Part shown: positions 33,473 to 42,360 of the stretch, in pieces
Position numbering within the stretch: position 1 is the stretch's first letter
Layout of the letters: each line of letters begins with the position of its first letter
Assembly: GCF_000176135.1 (NCBI RefSeq)
Contig: NZ_ACZN01000014.1
Location: forward strand, 124,001 to 188,000
DNA: 64,000 bases
Reading direction: 5' to 3'
From: Vibrio coralliilyticus ATCC BAA-450
GTDB taxonomy: Bacteria; Pseudomonadota; Gammaproteobacteria; Enterobacterales; Vibrionaceae
Notes under the pieces: generated by a model
Seen by the model: the letters and a program-made list of their open reading frames with translations, nothing else
Told to the model about the DNA's origin: nothing
The model's database searches: none
Position numbers and translations under genes: made by a program

Positions 33473-33773
33473 TTACCACCCCATTAAGGGACGAACAGCA
33501 CACTGCCGAAACTCCTGTATACCACTTTAAAGGCAAAACGTAAAAGGGGAGGGCTATCGATGATCTCAAAAATGCATGGCAATCAGGCATTTCAAGAAGT
33601 TCATGTTCTGAAAGCTTCCGCACCTCAGGGAAAAACCGGGGGCGCGCGTTGCTGACCGAGACGACGATAGACATTGTCGAGATATCGGCACGTTGGGAGT
33701 GCCGCATTGGCACCCCCAACATCCCGCACCTACCGAGTTTCCTTTTTCTTAAAGGTCCGCTCACTTCTTATTA
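33473..33773. other. intergenic stretch with attC-like end and hairpin
   Basis: TTAAGG at 33484-33489 (CCCTTAATGGGG on the minus strand) is an attC-like end just before the thioesterase start. A 12-bp stem with one mismatch at 33692-33720 (GTTGGGAGTGCC/GGCACCCCCAAC) lies downstream of the DJ-1 gene and may act as its terminator or as part of another attC. No gene. Confidence 0.45.
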
Positions 33774-34460
33774 TTAGAAAGCTTGGCTTGAAAAACGAGA
33801 GTATTGCAATGCATCAGCCACTTCTTCCGCTTTCGAGGGAGAGCTCATCAAATTTAATAATTTGAGAGCCGCTTGGTAGCTCACTAGACTGCCGTTCGAC
33901 GTCAGTACCTTATCATCAATGACGTAGTTTTTGTCGCGCAGCACGTTAACTTTTGGGTAGTCACTTTGGAAATCACGCTCGCCCCCTGCCCATGTTGTGG
34001 CTTGTTTTCCATCCAATACGCCGGCTTCGGCTAACAGATAGGCACCAGAGCAATTGCTTGCCATCCATTCAGCCTGTTTTGCTGTGGAGGCGACGTATTC
34101 AATCAAGCTTCGATTGTTGATCAGGGGGTCCATGTCATAGCTTGATGTCAGTATCAGGACATCTAATGGGGGCGCTTCCCCGATCCAGGTATCTACACCG
34201 ATTTTTAATCCTTCTTCGGTGGTGACGGTGTGCGTGTTCGTCACAGAAATCGTCACGACGTCATAATCACTAAACCAAGTTAATCGACTGGCGACGCCAA
34301 ACACCTCGAGGGGAGCGGTCACATCGGAGGTAAGCACACCATCGTAAACCAGAATACCAATGGTCTTATCGGCAGCGGAGACGGTCGGCGTCAGAGTAAC
34401 AAGCCCGAGAATAAGTGTTGATAGAGCAATAGTGCGGCGCTTCAGTTGACCATTAAACAT
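33774..34460 (-). CDS. exported DJ-1/PfpI family protein
   Basis: A 228-residue protein. Residues 1-29 are a clear signal peptide (RRTIALSTLILGLVTLTPTV, cleavage near SAA/DK), so it acts in the periplasm. The DJ-1/PfpI fold follows: TIGILVYDGVLTSDVTAPLE (33-52), VLILTSSYDMD, and the nucleophile-elbow Cys137 in ASNCSGAYLLAEAG. Secreted members of this superfamily are less common than cytosolic ones. The chemistry (hydratase, amidase or chaperone-like) cannot be read. It diverges from the LysR gene at 34582, its likely regulator. Confidence 0.85.
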   Translation of the reverse strand: MFNGQLKRRTIALSTLILGLVTLTPTVSAADKTIGILVYDGVLTSDVTAPLEVFGVASRLTWFSDYDVVTISVTNTHTVTTEEGLKIGVDTWIGEAPPLDVLILTSSYDMDPLINNRSLIEYVASTAKQAEWMASNCSGAYLLAEAGVLDGKQATTWAGGERDFQSDYPKVNVLRDKNYVIDDKVLTSNGSLVSYQAALKLLNLMSSPSKAEEVADALQYSRFSSQAF

Positions 34461-34581
34461 TGTTTCACCTCGTAATTAGACTGAAAGAGTTCGCTCTATC
34501 TTATCGAACCTGATTCATGATTGAAGTGCTTTGCTGGCTCGTCTATAGTGAACTAAATTCATGAATAATGAGGGCGTAGGA

Positions 34582-35535
34582 ATGGATAAGATACGTACTT
34601 TACGCTTTTTTGTTGCGACGTTAGAGCGAGGAAGCTTTGCGGCCGCCGCGAAAAAGTATGGCACTGATCCATCCACGGTGAGTAAGGCGCTGCATCGGTT
34701 AGAGTCAGAGCTAGGGATCCAGCTATTTCAACGCTCCACACGCCAGCTCAATCTAACCTCAGCAGGTCATCAATACGCTCGGACGGCGCGATTGGTGCTC
34801 GATGAACTCAGTGCCTGTGAAGAAGCATTGCAACAATCTAATCGCCTTCCATCAGGGACATTGAAGGTGAACCTACCGGTGTCTTATGGGCGAAGGTACA
34901 TCCAGCCCTTACTCGCAAATTTTCGTCAGTTGTACCCTAACATCGCCCTAGAGATTCAGTTTGATGACGCTTACCTAGATATGATCGAGCATGGCATTGA
35001 TGTCTCGATTCGTTCAGGGTCAGTCCAAGACTCACAACTGATCGCGCGTCAACTGAGCCCTATCGACTATTTGATTTGTGCAAGTCACGACTACCTCAAT
35101 CAACACGGAGCCCCAAGGGGACCACATGAATTTCATCACCATTCTTGGATACGCTTTCGCTTTAAACAAACAGGAAGATTGTTAGGACTGAAACTGGCCC
35201 CGAGCGACGAAGCAAAACTACCTGACATAGCCCAAAACATGGTGGTCAATGACGGGGAATCAATGGCAGAGCTTTGTGCTCAGGGCCTTGGCTTAACCCA
35301 AATTCCGCATTTCATTGCTCGTGACTGGATAAAAGCGGGGGAGATAACGCCCCTGTTTCCAAGCTTTCGTCCGCGAGATGAAGGTGTCTATATACTCTAT
35401 CACCGCCGTGAACATGTGCCCCTCAGGGTTAAGCTGTTTGTCGATTTTGTCATCGAATCTATACAAGCTCAAGGCGAAAGCCCTCGTCGCACTTGGGTCA
35501 GCAATCTCGACGCGTTCGCCGCCCCCCAAATGTAA
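34582..35535 (+). CDS. LysR-family transcriptional regulator
   Basis: A 317-residue LysR protein starting MDKIRTLRFFVATLERGSFA, the usual distance to the helix-turn-helix. DPSTVSKALHRLESELGIQL is the recognition part and FQRSTRQLNLTSAG the wing, with the effector domain from about 90. An ATG seven codons upstream is also possible. It is divergent from the exported DJ-1 gene, which it presumably controls. A plus-strand gene here interrupts the otherwise minus-strand run. Confidence 0.88.
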   Translation: MDKIRTLRFFVATLERGSFAAAAKKYGTDPSTVSKALHRLESELGIQLFQRSTRQLNLTSAGHQYARTARLVLDELSACEEALQQSNRLPSGTLKVNLPVSYGRRYIQPLLANFRQLYPNIALEIQFDDAYLDMIEHGIDVSIRSGSVQDSQLIARQLSPIDYLICASHDYLNQHGAPRGPHEFHHHSWIRFRFKQTGRLLGLKLAPSDEAKLPDIAQNMVVNDGESMAELCAQGLGLTQIPHFIARDWIKAGEITPLFPSFRPRDEGVYILYHRREHVPLRVKLFVDFVIESIQAQGESPRRTWVSNLDAFAAPQM

Positions 35536-35555
35536 TACATAGCAAAAATGCCAAG

Positions 35556-35589
35556 CGTTAAGGATCCTCCTGAAATGACGAGGTTAGGC
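35556..35589 (-). repeat. attC-like end
   Basis: The minus strand reads GCCTAAC (consensus RYYYAAC) then, after 19 bases, CCTTAACGCTTGGC. Both ends resemble cassette boundaries, but the spacing is short, so it may be a partly deleted site downstream of the 322-residue unknown gene. Confidence 0.4.
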
Positions 35590-35682
35590 GAGGTTCCTCC
35601 CTGACTCATACAGGTACTGTCATCCGACCTAGCCTAATACCTCCCGTTAATCTGAGGTCAACAACCCATGTCTTCGATCGCA

Positions 35683-36651
35683 TTACAGCGTGATGTTGGT
35701 GTGTGGATTGCGTCTTAACGCCGCTTGATCATTCCACTTTTCCATGGCTTCAAGAAATTGCGGTGTCACCTTTCCGGGTTTAAAGATGCCCAATTTGAGC
35801 GGCGAGATAACCCCTCGGACAATTTTGTATCCCCAGGTCAGTGAGCCAAGGTGGCGCATGGATATTTTGCCTTCTTGTTCACGAATTTCGATCGCGGCCG
35901 TTTCAAATTCGTGGCTGATGGTGCCGTGAGCCGGCACATAACGACAAGGCATGTCGTTTAAACTTGCCAAGGCTTCGCCATAAGCGATCTCACACGCATT
36001 CGTGGAAAGTGAGGCCATCAATGTGGAGGTGTCATCAGCCAGATCTAGGGCGCCATAGATAGGGTTTTCTGCTGTACAGCGTCGGTCAAGATAATAGCCC
36101 ATGGCCGTGTCTTGCGTCATACGGTTGAGTTGGCGTTCACCAGAGGACATGAAGGTGACTTTATTGTCTTCTATTCGGATAGGACGACTGGTTTGTACCA
36201 AAGCAATGCGGACCTGATCTTCATCGACAATACTGTCGCGCTTGGGCGTAAAATTAATGGTCACTCTCAGTGAGCCTCGTTTGATGTTTCGAGGATTGAT
36301 CTGTGGGGTGATGTCACCTTCTTCTGTGAGTTGGTCGATGGTTGCTTTTGATAGCACCGTAGCGCTCACGTCTTCCCCTTCGTCGGCCTGACGACAATCT
36401 TCAATATTGGCCTCGTATTCCGTGACCTCAAAGGTGCCACTACCGACATCGAAACGGGTGGGGTCTCCGGCGAGCTGAGGTTCAGTTTGCAGCCGCAGCC
36501 GCCGGATCTCCGTTAATACCTGCGACAAGCCAGGGTTTGCGGATTTCTTACTAAAGGGTTTGTTGCTGATCAGATATTCATCCGCGGCGAGCTTCTTTAT
36601 TTTGGTTGCAGTGATGGCCTGATCGCGGAACCAAACGAGGTTTCTATTCAT
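35683..36651 (-). CDS. unknown soluble protein, cassette-like
   Basis: A 322-residue protein starting MNRNLVWFRDQAITATKIKK with GGAG nine bases upstream. No signal peptide or membrane helix. Visible blocks: RGSLRVTINFTPKRDSIVDE, KVTFMSSGERQLNRMTQDTA, RRCTAENPIYGALDLADDTS, EFETAAIEIREQEGKISMRH and LKLGIFKPGKVTPQFLEAME. I do not recognise the family, and no catalytic motif stands out. An attC-like CCCCTTAACGTCGCTG end lies directly upstream. Unusually long for an integron cassette gene. Confidence 0.6.
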   Translation of the reverse strand: MNRNLVWFRDQAITATKIKKLAADEYLISNKPFSKKSANPGLSQVLTEIRRLRLQTEPQLAGDPTRFDVGSGTFEVTEYEANIEDCRQADEGEDVSATVLSKATIDQLTEEGDITPQINPRNIKRGSLRVTINFTPKRDSIVDEDQVRIALVQTSRPIRIEDNKVTFMSSGERQLNRMTQDTAMGYYLDRRCTAENPIYGALDLADDTSTLMASLSTNACEIAYGEALASLNDMPCRYVPAHGTISHEFETAAIEIREQEGKISMRHLGSLTWGYKIVRGVISPLKLGIFKPGKVTPQFLEAMEKWNDQAALRRNPHTNITL

Positions 36652-36672
36652 CGATGTATTCTCCATGACGCA

Positions 36673-36690
36673 GCGACGTTAAGGGGGGCT
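36673..36690 (-). repeat. attC-like 3-prime end
   Basis: The minus strand reads CCCCCCTTAACGTCGCTGCG about 28 bases before the start of the unknown 322-residue gene. It is the rightmost such end of the 28-37 kb run. Confidence 0.4.
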
Positions 36691-37102
36691 CAATACCACA
36701 AACAATGAGCTGTATATGGGAACTAGCGTAAGGGGTAACACGCGCAGAGGCTCGGTGAAAGCCATGGAAAATGTGGGGCATCTTAGGGAAGGCATGCGCC
36801 GCCACAAAAAGTCGCGCTGGCAAGGGCACGCAGACCCATCACATCAATATGGCCGGCCCAGAGTGCACGTAGGACGCTGCCAAGGGCCCAGGCCGCCCAG
36901 TGTGTGAAGCCGAGCTCTTTCAAACGAAGGGTTATTGCAGGGGTGGTGTTTATATAAATATGAGTGCATATACCACTTAAAGAAATTCTTACTCTCAATG
37001 ATATGTTGCTAATGAATGTTGTTGAATATGATGCCCGCCATCCAATCGACATGGGTCTGTTGGCAAGCGAACAAACAACATAATGAGGCTTAAGAATTTA
37101 AC
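36691..37102. other. spacer and promoter region of the secreted-protein gene
   Basis: No credible ORF. The last 150 bases are AT-rich and probably hold the promoter of the large exported protein. No repeat or terminator recognised. Confidence 0.4.
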
Positions 37103-39850
37103 ATGAAAACATCACTGATAGCGGTCGCCGTCACATCCATCGTGACATCGTCAGCGTATGCACTCCAAACGGAGCAGGACTTTCTAAACCAGGTGGATCC
37201 TCAACTGGTGTCTGAACGTAAAGCGGATGGCAGCTACAACTTCGATCGAAAAGACATCTATACCATGGTTCATGATGACGGGACCGTCGAGTACCCGCTG
37301 TTAAACAGCGGCAAACTGCTTCGTACGAGGGATCGCGCCGCGCCGGACTCCTCGCGATTTGCAGCGTACTCGGGCTCTGAAAGTACCGCTCAATCTGACC
37401 GCATCGTTCAAGAGCTGGCCATGCATCTGGATCACGATCCGACCCCGTTGGATATCTCACAAAAGGGCGCGCCGGCAAACAGCGAATACCATCCGTTGAT
37501 GGACCAAATGGTGAACGTCGATGGGAAAGAATATTTCAGAACCTCCGATACTGACGAGCTCTTGTTCAATCAAGGTAGCACACCTTACCTCTTTACGTCC
37601 GGAGAGCCGAATTCGGCACGATTGCCACATCGCTTCTCCGGGGCGCTGTCGACGACCGCGGTGGTGGATGTGAACGCCGATGGTGTCGAAGAGCCGCTCT
37701 CTGTGTCTCAGGTGGGGTCATCACGATACATCGAGCATGGCGCTTCTTTGGACAGCTTCGGTGGGTTTGCCAATCCGAGCCGCACTTGGAATAAGAACAA
37801 CTCGTTTGTGCAGGCCATCGGAGGGGATTTCAATGGAGACAATATCAAAGATGAGGTCATCGTCGCCTACAATGGCGCCATCGACCTCTACCGATATGAC
37901 GCGTCTACCCACACGTGGACATGGGTCAATCAACACAATCCGTGGTCACCCGATGGCAGTGAGTACAATTTGAGATCGTGGAATCTATCGATGGATGCAA
38001 AAGACATCGATGGGGTGCCTGGTCTTGAAATCGTAGCCATGTACAGTGCTCAAGAATCCTACAATAACACCAATGAAAATGTGCGAGGGCGTTATGAGCT
38101 GTATCGATACGACAATGACCACGTCGAGATGATCATCGGCAGCAATGAACTGTACGTCTATGACCCTTATTTTAACCCCACGGCGGAGCACAATCGTCAT
38201 ATTATTCCCACCGACGTCAAGCTGGCGCAGCTGCGGCCTGGTGGCGCTTACGAAATTGCCGTGACCGGGCACTATTCGTACGCAAGTCGCTGGGAGTCCA
38301 TGGTACTGGAGTCCGCGGTCATCGACTTAGTGAACCCAAATGGGGCCACGCTCTCTCATTACACGCGCAATTATTGGGACTCGCCAATTTATGCGATGGA
38401 TTACAGGCCCCAAATGACGGTGTGGAAGGCCTCCGAATCAGGCGAATGGGTGGTGGTCGACGGCCAGGTCTTTCAAAGAGAAGTGAATGACGAGGGGGTG
38501 CCGGTGCACACCACCAAAACAAGCCTCACGGATAGACCCCAAAATGCGGTCCTAAAAGCGGAAGCGGCGAACTTTCAGCATGAAAACGCAAAAGAAAACG
38601 ACGCTCCCGAGCTCTATTATGTTTGGGTTGATAAACACAGTGGGCGCATTTTAGGCGACCGCTACCGCGCGTTGGCGTTCAATGACGACGCGCAGTTCGT
38701 TTCGTCATCACACCCCATTTTTGACGACGAGTTGGTGGCGGGTGAGGCCTATCCGTATCTGGATTTGCAAGCGGTGAATTATCATTCGGATGAAGATCTT
38801 GCGGTGTATGAAGGACATGAACTGCGTTACTCAGAGCCCACGGTATACGCCATGTTAGCCTCGGTGCCGTACTATACCGAGCAGACCAATCCGAGCTCGG
38901 CGTCAGGCACCACGTTAGAGCTAGGGAAGAGCTCGGGAACGTCAGAGGAAATCGGCTCGGTGCAGGGATGGGGCAGTGACTTTGGATTCAATGTCTCGGC
39001 GGCAGGCGGATTCATCGGACAGGCAACCGTTGAAAGCAGTGTCACCACAAGCATTGGCCAGGAAAATGCGCAATCGTATTTGAAAGAAAGCGCCAAGGAG
39101 ATTGGTATTGGTTTTAATGGCTCATTGGGCGAGGAAATTGTCATTATTTCGGTTGCCGCCGCGGATCACTATTTCTATTCCGTGGTGAAAACGACCGAGA
39201 TGGATAAGCCAATCTCTGGCGATGCGGATTTCGTCATTGATGTGCCAAGACCGTCGCGTTTTGCATCGGTCACCCTGGATTACTTGAAAAGCCAGGACCT
39301 CACCAACCAATACATTAATAGTGCGCTATTGGAGTCGGCCTTGGGCTACACCCGTGGCGAGCCGGGCAGCTATATGAATAAACACGATGCGCTGCAAACC
39401 ATACAGGAAATGCAAGAGACGGGCGATGTGATCACCTATCAAGGGGAAGGAACGTACTTGGCAGAAGTGCACCAAGGACAAGGAACGGCGACCAATTTCA
39501 TGAGCATTAACTACTCGGATGGCTCAGCCAATGTCCAAGGCTTCACCCAGACGGTCGGCAACTCAGTCGAGACTGGCTTTGGAAGTAAGGTGGGTGTGCC
39601 TTTGTTTGCTGAAGCCGAGTTTGGCACCTCAATGTCTTACGGCGGGTGGGGCGCACTCTCAAGCAGTCAGACGGTGTCTGCGGGAGAGAGCTCAACGATT
39701 GTCGGCAATGTGCCTCAACTTAATACTGCAGATATCGAAAGTGGCTTGCGTCCGTTTACATGGGGAATATTGGGTTACACACTTGACCTCAGTGAGGAGG
39801 GAAGCGAGTTGGAAAACAAAGCACTCCTAGTGACTTATTGGGTCGAGTAG
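37103..39850 (+). CDS. large secreted FG-GAP-like protein with glycine/serine-rich C-terminal domain
   Basis: A 915-residue exported protein. A signal peptide covers 1-20 (MKTSLIAVAVTSIVTSSAYA). The N-terminal half contains integrin-like FG-GAP/VCBS calcium loops: VDVNADGVEEPL (about 190), GGDFNGDNIKDEVIVAYNGA (about 239) and AKDIDGVPGLEIVAMYS (about 298), suggesting a beta-propeller. From about 590 the sequence changes to Ser/Gly/Thr-rich beta strands (GWGSDFGFNVSAAGGFIGQA, TVESSVTTSIGQENAQ), reminiscent of aerolysin-type pore-forming domains, but no family match is certain. Few Cys; acidic. It stands alone with no secretion genes nearby. Role unknown; adhesin, toxin or extracellular enzyme are open. 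Confidence 0.7.
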   Translation: MKTSLIAVAVTSIVTSSAYALQTEQDFLNQVDPQLVSERKADGSYNFDRKDIYTMVHDDGTVEYPLLNSGKLLRTRDRAAPDSSRFAAYSGSESTAQSDRIVQELAMHLDHDPTPLDISQKGAPANSEYHPLMDQMVNVDGKEYFRTSDTDELLFNQGSTPYLFTSGEPNSARLPHRFSGALSTTAVVDVNADGVEEPLSVSQVGSSRYIEHGASLDSFGGFANPSRTWNKNNSFVQAIGGDFNGDNIKDEVIVAYNGAIDLYRYDASTHTWTWVNQHNPWSPDGSEYNLRSWNLSMDAKDIDGVPGLEIVAMYSAQESYNNTNENVRGRYELYRYDNDHVEMIIGSNELYVYDPYFNPTAEHNRHIIPTDVKLAQLRPGGAYEIAVTGHYSYASRWESMVLESAVIDLVNPNGATLSHYTRNYWDSPIYAMDYRPQMTVWKASESGEWVVVDGQVFQREVNDEGVPVHTTKTSLTDRPQNAVLKAEAANFQHENAKENDAPELYYVWVDKHSGRILGDRYRALAFNDDAQFVSSSHPIFDDELVAGEAYPYLDLQAVNYHSDEDLAVYEGHELRYSEPTVYAMLASVPYYTEQTNPSSASGTTLELGKSSGTSEEIGSVQGWGSDFGFNVSAAGGFIGQATVESSVTTSIGQENAQSYLKESAKEIGIGFNGSLGEEIVIISVAAADHYFYSVVKTTEMDKPISGDADFVIDVPRPSRFASVTLDYLKSQDLTNQYINSALLESALGYTRGEPGSYMNKHDALQTIQEMQETGDVITYQGEGTYLAEVHQGQGTATNFMSINYSDGSANVQGFTQTVGNSVETGFGSKVGVPLFAEAEFGTSMSYGGWGALSSSQTVSAGESSTIVGNVPQLNTADIESGLRPFTWGILGYTLDLSEEGSELENKALLVTYWVE

Positions 39851-40228
39851 TCAGTATGTTTCGATAGTGTAGGCCTAGTATCAATAAGAAGCAGTGGTGC
39901 GTCGCGATGTGGTCGTCAATCGTTACACTGATGATCGCTTCAACGCCACCATGGCTAACTGTCCAGATGGACACATGCAACCAGCGTGTTCTCACGTTTG
40001 TGAAGCCTTGAACGAACTTGGCTTAACAAGCGAAATGGGAGGCGTTCACAGCAGACCCGTCGCAGGCTCCCAGAGATATCAGGCGATGGCATTTGGGACA
40101 CAAGGAGTTTACATGAGGCCATATGGCTCTAGCGAGCTGCTCCGTTCATCTCACCAAAGAAGGAGCAGCCTTCTGAGTACATGGGTTTCTCGTGGCTTAG
40201 TGTTAGGTAGCCAAAAGCCTTATGACTA
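39851..40228. other. intergenic stretch, no convincing gene
   Basis: A plus-strand frame from 39894 runs into the opposite-strand regulator gene and lacks a ribosome site, so I do not accept it. The stretch may include debris of a mobile element. No clear repeat was seen. Confidence 0.4.
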
Positions 40229-41224
40229 CTATAAAGTTTGGTGCGGCACTGTAGTGAAACCCTTACGATACTGGCTTGGAGTTAATCCAGTTTTGTTCTT
40301 AAATCGAGCTCTGAAGTTCGACGGTGTCCCGAAGCCTGTTTTGTACGCAATCTGGTCGACATTTAAGTCAGAATTTTCGAGTAAGGCTTGAGCTGCATCG
40401 ATTCGAGCATTTAATAACCACTGGTTTGGGCTTTCACCTGTTTCTGCAAGAAACTTTCGAGACAACGTTCTTTCACTTACGGTGGCTTTTTGGGCTAGGT
40501 CCTTAAGTGTTAAAGGACGATGAAGGTGCTCTTTAATCCATGTTAGAAGTTTGTATAGGTTGTTTTCGCTTAGTCTTTCCCCAACCGTTTCAATAAATTG
40601 TTTGCTATGCCCGCTTCTTTCTAGGACATACATGGCATCCTTAGAGGCTCTGCGACCAACTGCTGAACCGTGGTCTCGCTTTACGATGTGAATAAACAGA
40701 TCGACGGCAGTGATAAATCCCGCAGAGGTGAGCACTTGCCCGTTATCTGCGAAGAGTGCATCGGGAGCAACGTTTATGTTTGGGTACATGTCTTGCAGCA
40801 ATTGAGAGAATGACCAGTGCGTTGTGGCTTGCATGCCATTTAATAGCCCAGTTGCTGCAAGAACAAAGCTGCCTGTACATGTACTGACAATGCGGATGCC
40901 TCTTCGGTGGCAATCTAAAATGGTGTCTAGTAAATGTTGATCTATGGGCTCGGTAACATTGTCTAAACCTGGGAGAACTATGGTGTCACAATACTTAAGG
41001 TCCTCGATAGGTGAATCAATACTCATCATTACGCCATTGTTCGCGATTTGCGAACGAGTGCTGCATACCTGTACTTCATACAAACATTGGTTTTCGAAAT
41101 CACTTGCGCGAGAAAAAAATTCAGTCGCGATGAAGACATCTCCAAAGATGACGTTTTCATATAGTGCAACACCAACTTTATGTTTTCTTGGCAAAATAGT
41201 GGTGCTATTTGTCGAATTACACAC
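40229..41224 (-). CDS. GlxA-type regulator (DJ-1/PfpI plus AraC domain)
   Basis: A 331-residue regulator. The N-terminal half is a DJ-1/PfpI-like sensor domain (VGVALYENVIFGDVFIATEF, IVLPGLDN, and the elbow VSTCTGSFVLAATG with Cys116). The C-terminal 100 residues hold two AraC helix-turn-helices (LTLKDLAQKATVSERTLSRK and LNVDQIAYKTGFGTPSNFRA), ending in the GLTPSQYRKGF hallmark. GlxA-like proteins activate genes for nitrogenous-compound catabolism. Here it is divergent from the EAL gene with about 110 bases between them, which may be its target. Confidence 0.9.
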   Translation of the reverse strand: MCNSTNSTTILPRKHKVGVALYENVIFGDVFIATEFFSRASDFENQCLYEVQVCSTRSQIANNGVMMSIDSPIEDLKYCDTIVLPGLDNVTEPIDQHLLDTILDCHRRGIRIVSTCTGSFVLAATGLLNGMQATTHWSFSQLLQDMYPNINVAPDALFADNGQVLTSAGFITAVDLFIHIVKRDHGSAVGRRASKDAMYVLERSGHSKQFIETVGERLSENNLYKLLTWIKEHLHRPLTLKDLAQKATVSERTLSRKFLAETGESPNQWLLNARIDAAQALLENSDLNVDQIAYKTGFGTPSNFRARFKNKTGLTPSQYRKGFTTVPHQTL

Positions 41225-41333
41225 TAGTTATTACTCCATTTTGAATATATAAAAACCATTATTGTTAGAATTATCTTTATGGAATATTGGCTGGGTATTA
41301 CCTTGTTGTCAAATTTATGGGGTGTTATTTAAT

Positions 41334-42158
41334 ATGGTTGGTTTTAATGATTTTTATAAGTCAAAAGGTTATGGATTTAATACTATGCTTTGTCATAAAT
41401 TATATAAAGCTATAAAGAATAATCATATATTCATTGTATTTCAGCCGATAATCAACAGTGCCGCTATGACTATCGACGCTTTTGAAGTCCTGTCTAGATG
41501 GAATGATGACGTCTTAGGTGAGGTATCCCCTGAACGCTATATACCTATACTGGAAAAAATGGGTTGGATATTAGATTTTTCTGAAGAGCAATTTAAACAA
41601 CTTTGCGTCTCTATTGGTCGTATAGACGCTGTATGTACGCAGTCATTTCAGTTTAACGTTAATCTATCGGTCGTTCAATTAAGGTCGAGGGAGCACTTAA
41701 ACAGGTTGCTTAGCACGCTTGATCACTATCATATTAGAAGAAATAGAATAGTATTCGAAATCACCGAATCCCATCGACTTGAAGAAGACTCTATTGTCAT
41801 GGCGAATGCGGACTGGCTGCGACAAAGAAATGTTGGCATTGCATTGGATGACCTAGGAGCCGGAAAAAGCTCCTTAATCAACGTGGTCGGATTGCCGTTG
41901 AATCAGGTGAAGATTGATAAAATGGTCATACAATTGGCACCCGACAATACTTTTTATTGTGAAGTAATTGAAGCGTTAGTCCGATTCGGCAACAAAATAG
42001 GATTTGAGGTGGTCGCTGAAGGGGTTGAAGACTTGTTGATAGTGAATTTGATGAAAAGTTTGAATGTTCATCAGATGCAAGGGTACTATTTCTCCAAGCC
42101 GAATACCGAAAACTACTGGTGTGAAAAACTTTCGGGATGCTCAATTTCCGTTCCATAA
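41334..42158 (+). CDS. EAL-domain cyclic-di-GMP phosphodiesterase
   Basis: A 274-residue cytoplasmic single EAL domain without sensor or membrane part. Signature residues are EVLSR (51-55, EVL in place of EAL), Asn110 in NVNLS, Glu142 in FEITES, DDLGAGKSS (172-180, DDLG for DDFG), Lys193 in VKIDK, Glu229 in AEGVED and Gln249 in MQGYYFSKP. All catalytic metal and general-base positions are present, so cyclic-di-GMP hydrolysis to pGpG is plausible despite the EVL variant. The codon usage is AT-rich compared with the first 37 kb. ATG at 41334 chosen; the frame extends upstream only to a TTG. Confidence 0.85.
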   Translation: MVGFNDFYKSKGYGFNTMLCHKLYKAIKNNHIFIVFQPIINSAAMTIDAFEVLSRWNDDVLGEVSPERYIPILEKMGWILDFSEEQFKQLCVSIGRIDAVCTQSFQFNVNLSVVQLRSREHLNRLLSTLDHYHIRRNRIVFEITESHRLEEDSIVMANADWLRQRNVGIALDDLGAGKSSLINVVGLPLNQVKIDKMVIQLAPDNTFYCEVIEALVRFGNKIGFEVVAEGVEDLLIVNLMKSLNVHQMQGYYFSKPNTENYWCEKLSGCSISVP

Positions 42159-42360
42159 TAGACTTATAAATACGACTGTCGAATCGATTTTATTACTTTA
42201 ATTTATATTAATGTTATTTAAGAATTAAATTGGCAATACCCCATAGTAATAATTTTATATATCAATAACGTTAATGACATTATTTGAAATTAACGATTTT
42301 AGTGTTTCAGAAACAATTTAAAACTAGAATTTTAGCGAAAATTTACCAGTTAAAAGATTA

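Noticed and set aside
39894..40391. A 165-codon plus-strand frame with Cys and His residues
   Set aside because: Its second half is antisense to the conserved AraC domain of the GlxA-type gene and it lacks a ribosome site. The open length is best explained by that overlap plus chance.
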